Assembly (NCBI GenBank): GCA_036897095.1
Contig: JAYMSP010002483.1
Coordinates: forward strand, 1 to 24,009
Source: Plantago elongata
Lineage: Eukaryota; Streptophyta; Magnoliopsida; Lamiales; Plantaginaceae
Direction of reading: 5' to 3'
Length of the DNA: 24,009 bases
In this document: piece after piece, positions 21,001-24,009 of the stretch
Numbering within the stretch: the first letter of the stretch is position 1
Layout: each line of letters begins with the position of its first letter
Program-made: the position numbers and the translations under genes
The notes under the pieces: generated by a model
Told to the model about the DNA's origin: nothing
Seen by the model: only the letters and a program-made list of their open reading frames with translations
Database searches by the model: none

Positions 21001-23409
21001 TTGACTAGTTCAGATTCATGTGGTTGTTTTATATACATGGTGGTGGAACTACTTAGGACAATGAAGCGGAATTCGTGTATTAAGTTTTATTAAATGCTAG
21101 GGGTGTAACCAATGTGACACTATTTAATTCGCGATGTGAGAGCCAACATGTCACATACAATACTATTGGGTAGGATTTGGAGTAACCGATCATCTCATCT
21201 TGCAGTTACATTGAAGTCAAACAAAGAAGGTAATGAATGCATGCTACTACTCTCCTATGTCCTATATATATGTATGGCTATATTATCAATGAATGGTTGA
21301 CCATTGACGTTTAGTGTTTAGACGGGACCAGATGAGATGAGAAGAGAATGAAAGCACTCACCGGAAAAGGGAGACTTGGACGAGAGTGCTGGGCCACCAC
21401 ATGTGGGCCGGGTCGATGACGTACTTTCTAAGCAGCCCAGCCCAACCATATCCCAATACCTGCATTCAAAAATCGAAATGAACTCGGTATTAATCAAAAT
21501 GCGTATGTTGTTAATATTAATAAAATGTGGACATATATGTAAAGAAAAATGTTAAATAACATAATCTGTTTTATCAATAGGATCATTATTTTTATTAATA
21601 ATATAAATTCTTTTCTTTGTATCAAAAATGATTACTCAAATTCTAATATGACTATATGAGTATAGGTCCTAATCAGAATCTGAGTTTTTAATTGTATGAC
21701 GATGACTAAGCTCGATAAGGGCAAAGTAACCAGTACAACTAATAAGTATAGTATTGATCAGTACTCATGGTTGACTATTGAGGTTGAAGCAAGTGTTGAA
21801 AACAATCGTATGCTGGCCTACGAAAGGATTTTGTTGAAAATTAGTGTTAGGTGATGCATCGGATTCTCACAAGCCACAATTATTAGTAAAAGTTAAACCC
21901 GATAATTCAGATCAAATTTTGGATTGGATTGGTTCGGATTAAAGATAATGAAAATCTTTAATTATGATTTTTCTTAGTTGTTTTCCTTTCGTATTGCTAC
22001 AGTGAATTTCCAAGTACTTCATTTGATAAGTAAAACATGTCACAATCAAATCATAATGTTATATAGACTAAAGTGATAATCCCCTAAATTAAAGATGTAC
22101 ATTATTAATCACCTTGATTGTAAGAAAATGTCCTCATATGAAATTCTCATTTTAAATTAACTTGATTCACAACTTCTTTTGTAAAATTTTAACGATGAAA
22201 ATAGAATTACCAAGTATTTTCATATATAATCCATGATTTTCAAAGTATATCATAAGAAAGTGAAGTTTAGAAATAATATAAATATTTTAATTCATATATT
22301 CATAATTCACTATTATTATTATATTTTTAAATCACAAAATACCCCGCGCTAGCCTAAACCCACCATAGAAAAAGTAGGCAAACTAGATACCAAAATCATC
22401 AATCACAATATAATTCACAACCACACGATAACGATAACTTCTATGTCACAACTTGCAGGAAAGAATTTAATTGGTTTATTAGATTACTAATCTTTAATGA
22501 TTTCTCCAAAAAGAAAAAAGAAAAAGTCACCTTTTGCTGATTGACATTCTCAAAAAGACTGCATGTAGGTTCTATGTCCTAGAACAAATTCCAAAAAGTG
22601 CACGCTAATAAAGTATAAATTAAAAAACCAAGCATGAATATTAAGACCGTTATAGTCTATTTCTTGTTTTTAAGTTTTATAACATCCAATCAAAATCACA
22701 ACTATCTTCATTTTATATACAGAGAAGATGAGGCATGGTGGAGTGTTGGTCTTTCTTAAAATTAAAAGAAATATATATATATACTATATAATATTTTTAA
22801 TAATTTACTATGATTTGTGGTACAAAATATAACCATCTTAATCATGCAAAAGAAAAGATAAGAAAAAGTTACCTGGGTAGTAATAATAAGCAACCAACCA
22901 GCCAAGAAGGAAATCTTTCTGCCATAAAAAGCCTTGACAATGGTAACAATCCCAACTGCATAAGCTGAGCCATTACCAAAAGCACTTCCAGCATTAGCAA
23001 AGATCGAAATAAGCACATGCTCCTTCATGTTAAACCGGCCCGGATTCAACGAAAACATCCTCGGCCCAAACCCGGGAATACGGAACTGCGTCTCGGGCAG
23101 AATCCTTGCCAAGAAATGGCCTATAGGCAGTGTGGCAACTACGACGGTAATTTGCGAGATGACAAGCGGTTCGGTTCGGTAGGCAAAGAACTGGTTGAGA
23201 AATGAGAGCAAAGCACATGAAATGATGCCCAAGAACCACATCCGGAAGGTCCATACCGGCAGGGTCGGGTCATCGGTGTTGGTTACGGTTAGACGTACTT
23301 CTTCGATAGGGGAATCATCTTCTTCTTCGCTATCAACAAGATTCAGTTCTTTGGAGTTGGTGTTGTTGGTGTGGGGAGTATCATTAATGTCTTGTTCTAA
23401 GGTTCCCAT
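18046..23409 (-). CDS. Oligopeptide transporter, OPT family PT clade (OPT1/OPT5-like), six exons
   Basis: Exons, 5' to 3' on the minus strand: 23409-22873, 21459-21362, 20132-19569, 19408-19156, 18922-18740 and 18660-18046. They total 2250 bp and give 749 residues, the usual length; all junctions are GT-AG and in phase. The family comprises proton-coupled membrane carriers of small peptides, with some members linked to glutathione or metal-chelate movement. An acidic, hydrophilic N-terminus (about 1-50, including [12 protein letters not shown]) is followed by many hydrophobic segments. The family's NPG motif is at 122-124 ([11 protein letters not shown], with R after NPG), QVLGYGWAG at the exon 1/2 junction, SLFRALHEKE at the exon 2/3 junction and KIPPR at 535-539. 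The C-terminus has [10 protein letters not shown] and CPTARG, ending GCPAL. The first in-frame ATG is at 23409. Assignment to OPT1/OPT5 rather than another PT member is tentative; substrate is not predictable. Confidence 0.93.
20133..21361 (-). other. Intron 2 of the OPT gene
   Basis: This 1229-bp intron has donor CCG|GTGAGT and acceptor TATGCAG|GGCG. It contains GGTTGACCATTGACG (21295-21309), with W-box-like TTGAC cores, but otherwise nothing recognisable. Confidence 0.75.
21460..22872 (-). other. Intron 1 of the OPT gene
   Basis: This 1413-bp, strongly AT-rich intron has donor CAG|GTAACT and acceptor ATGCAG|GTATTG. It includes a short AT dinucleotide run at about 22770-22784. No other element is recognised. 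Confidence 0.75.
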
Positions 23410-23505
23410 GGAGTTGAGAGTAACTTTAGGGAGAGAATAATGCAATGTTCTTGGTTAATGATTTGATTTCCCTTCTTTGGATTTTTTGGCTACAGAGTGT
23501 AATAA

Positions 23506-23513
23506 TACTTATA
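23506..23513 (-). promoter_or_regulatory. Possible TATA box of the OPT gene
   Basis: TATAAGTA on the minus strand, about 100 bases before the start codon at 23409, is a plausible distance for a plant TATA box. No further promoter motif is assigned. Confidence 0.5.
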
Positions 23514-24009
23514 GGGGTACAATGGTGGATCCGATGGGGACATGGGGTTATGCAACTTGTAATTGTAAGAGTGGGCTGTCAAGTGTGAAATAGAGTCTAG
23601 TTGAGATTTTGTACAACTCCCCCCAATAATCAATTTGAAAACGAATGCATGATAGTAAAATGTGTAATTTACATATGAATAATATTTATATTTATATGTC
23701 GTGTTATATAAATGCTAATTATTCTATAAGTCGATTAATCTTGGACTACTTCTGTTTTCTATTCATCTTTCTGTATTGATTTTTTTCAGGATAATCAATA
23801 TTAATTTTGACATCAAATTACTCTTAAATTAGAAAGGTAAATAGTTTAATAATAATATATAACGAACAAAGATGTAAGGTTTTATAATATAATTTTGTTA
23901 AATATTTTAATTTTCGTTTAAAGGTAATTCGAGGTTAACATTAATAAAAATTAAAAAAAAGTACTAACACAAGAAGATAAAATCGAGACGAAGATAATAT
24001 ATATATATA
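23514..24009. other. Upstream flank of the OPT gene
   Basis: This is AT-rich sequence without a gene. It ends in an AT dinucleotide run (about 23996-24009) that continues past the window edge. Confidence 0.5.

Noticed and set aside
22770..24009. AT dinucleotide runs near 22770 and at the right edge
   Set aside because: Ordinary short microsatellites in AT-rich plant DNA; nothing further to say.

Overview
The window looks like nuclear DNA from a flowering plant, most likely a eudicot. It is AT-rich, has genes with GT-AG introns, and carries intronless LHCII genes with chloroplast transit peptides, a DUF724/Agenet gene, a plant-type oligopeptide transporter and a tRNA-derived SINE. I cannot name the species from sequence alone.

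Left part (1-11030): a cluster of Lhcb1 genes, encoding the major light-harvesting chlorophyll a/b protein of photosystem II. Four copies lie head to tail on the minus strand: 1-203 (cut by the window edge), 2291-3088, 4948-5745 and 8166-8969. A fifth faces away from them on the plus strand at 10230-11030. Start codons of the minus-strand copies are 2.7-3.2 kb apart. Promoters and much of the spacer DNA were duplicated along with the genes. Every copy has a recognisable CCAAT - GATA - TATA promoter, including the divergent one. The spacers hold decayed, coding-looking fragments that I cannot identify, a roughly 35-bp AT-rich minisatellite (6481-6915), a likely solo LTR (7108-7641), a 23-nt poly-C run (4426-4448) and, between the divergent pair, a 4 x 32-bp repeat (9491-9617).

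Middle (11711-15663, minus strand): a six-exon gene for a 611-residue protein with four Agenet/Tudor-like repeats, basic nuclear-localisation-like stretches and a C-terminal DUF724 region ending in a coiled coil. It converges on the plus-strand Lhcb1 copy.

Right part: a gene-poor spacer (15664-18045) with a short SINE bounded by a target-site duplication. It is followed by a six-exon oligopeptide transporter of the OPT (PT) clade on the minus strand (18046-23409, 749 residues). The exon phases of both multi-exon genes fit together without a frameshift.

The Lhcb1 copies form one functional set, giving high dosage of the LHCII trimer subunit. The Agenet and OPT genes appear to be unrelated neighbours. 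I found no CRISPR array, tRNA or rRNA gene, and no convincing new biological system. The least explained material is the decayed coding-like sequence that repeats with the Lhcb1 unit.
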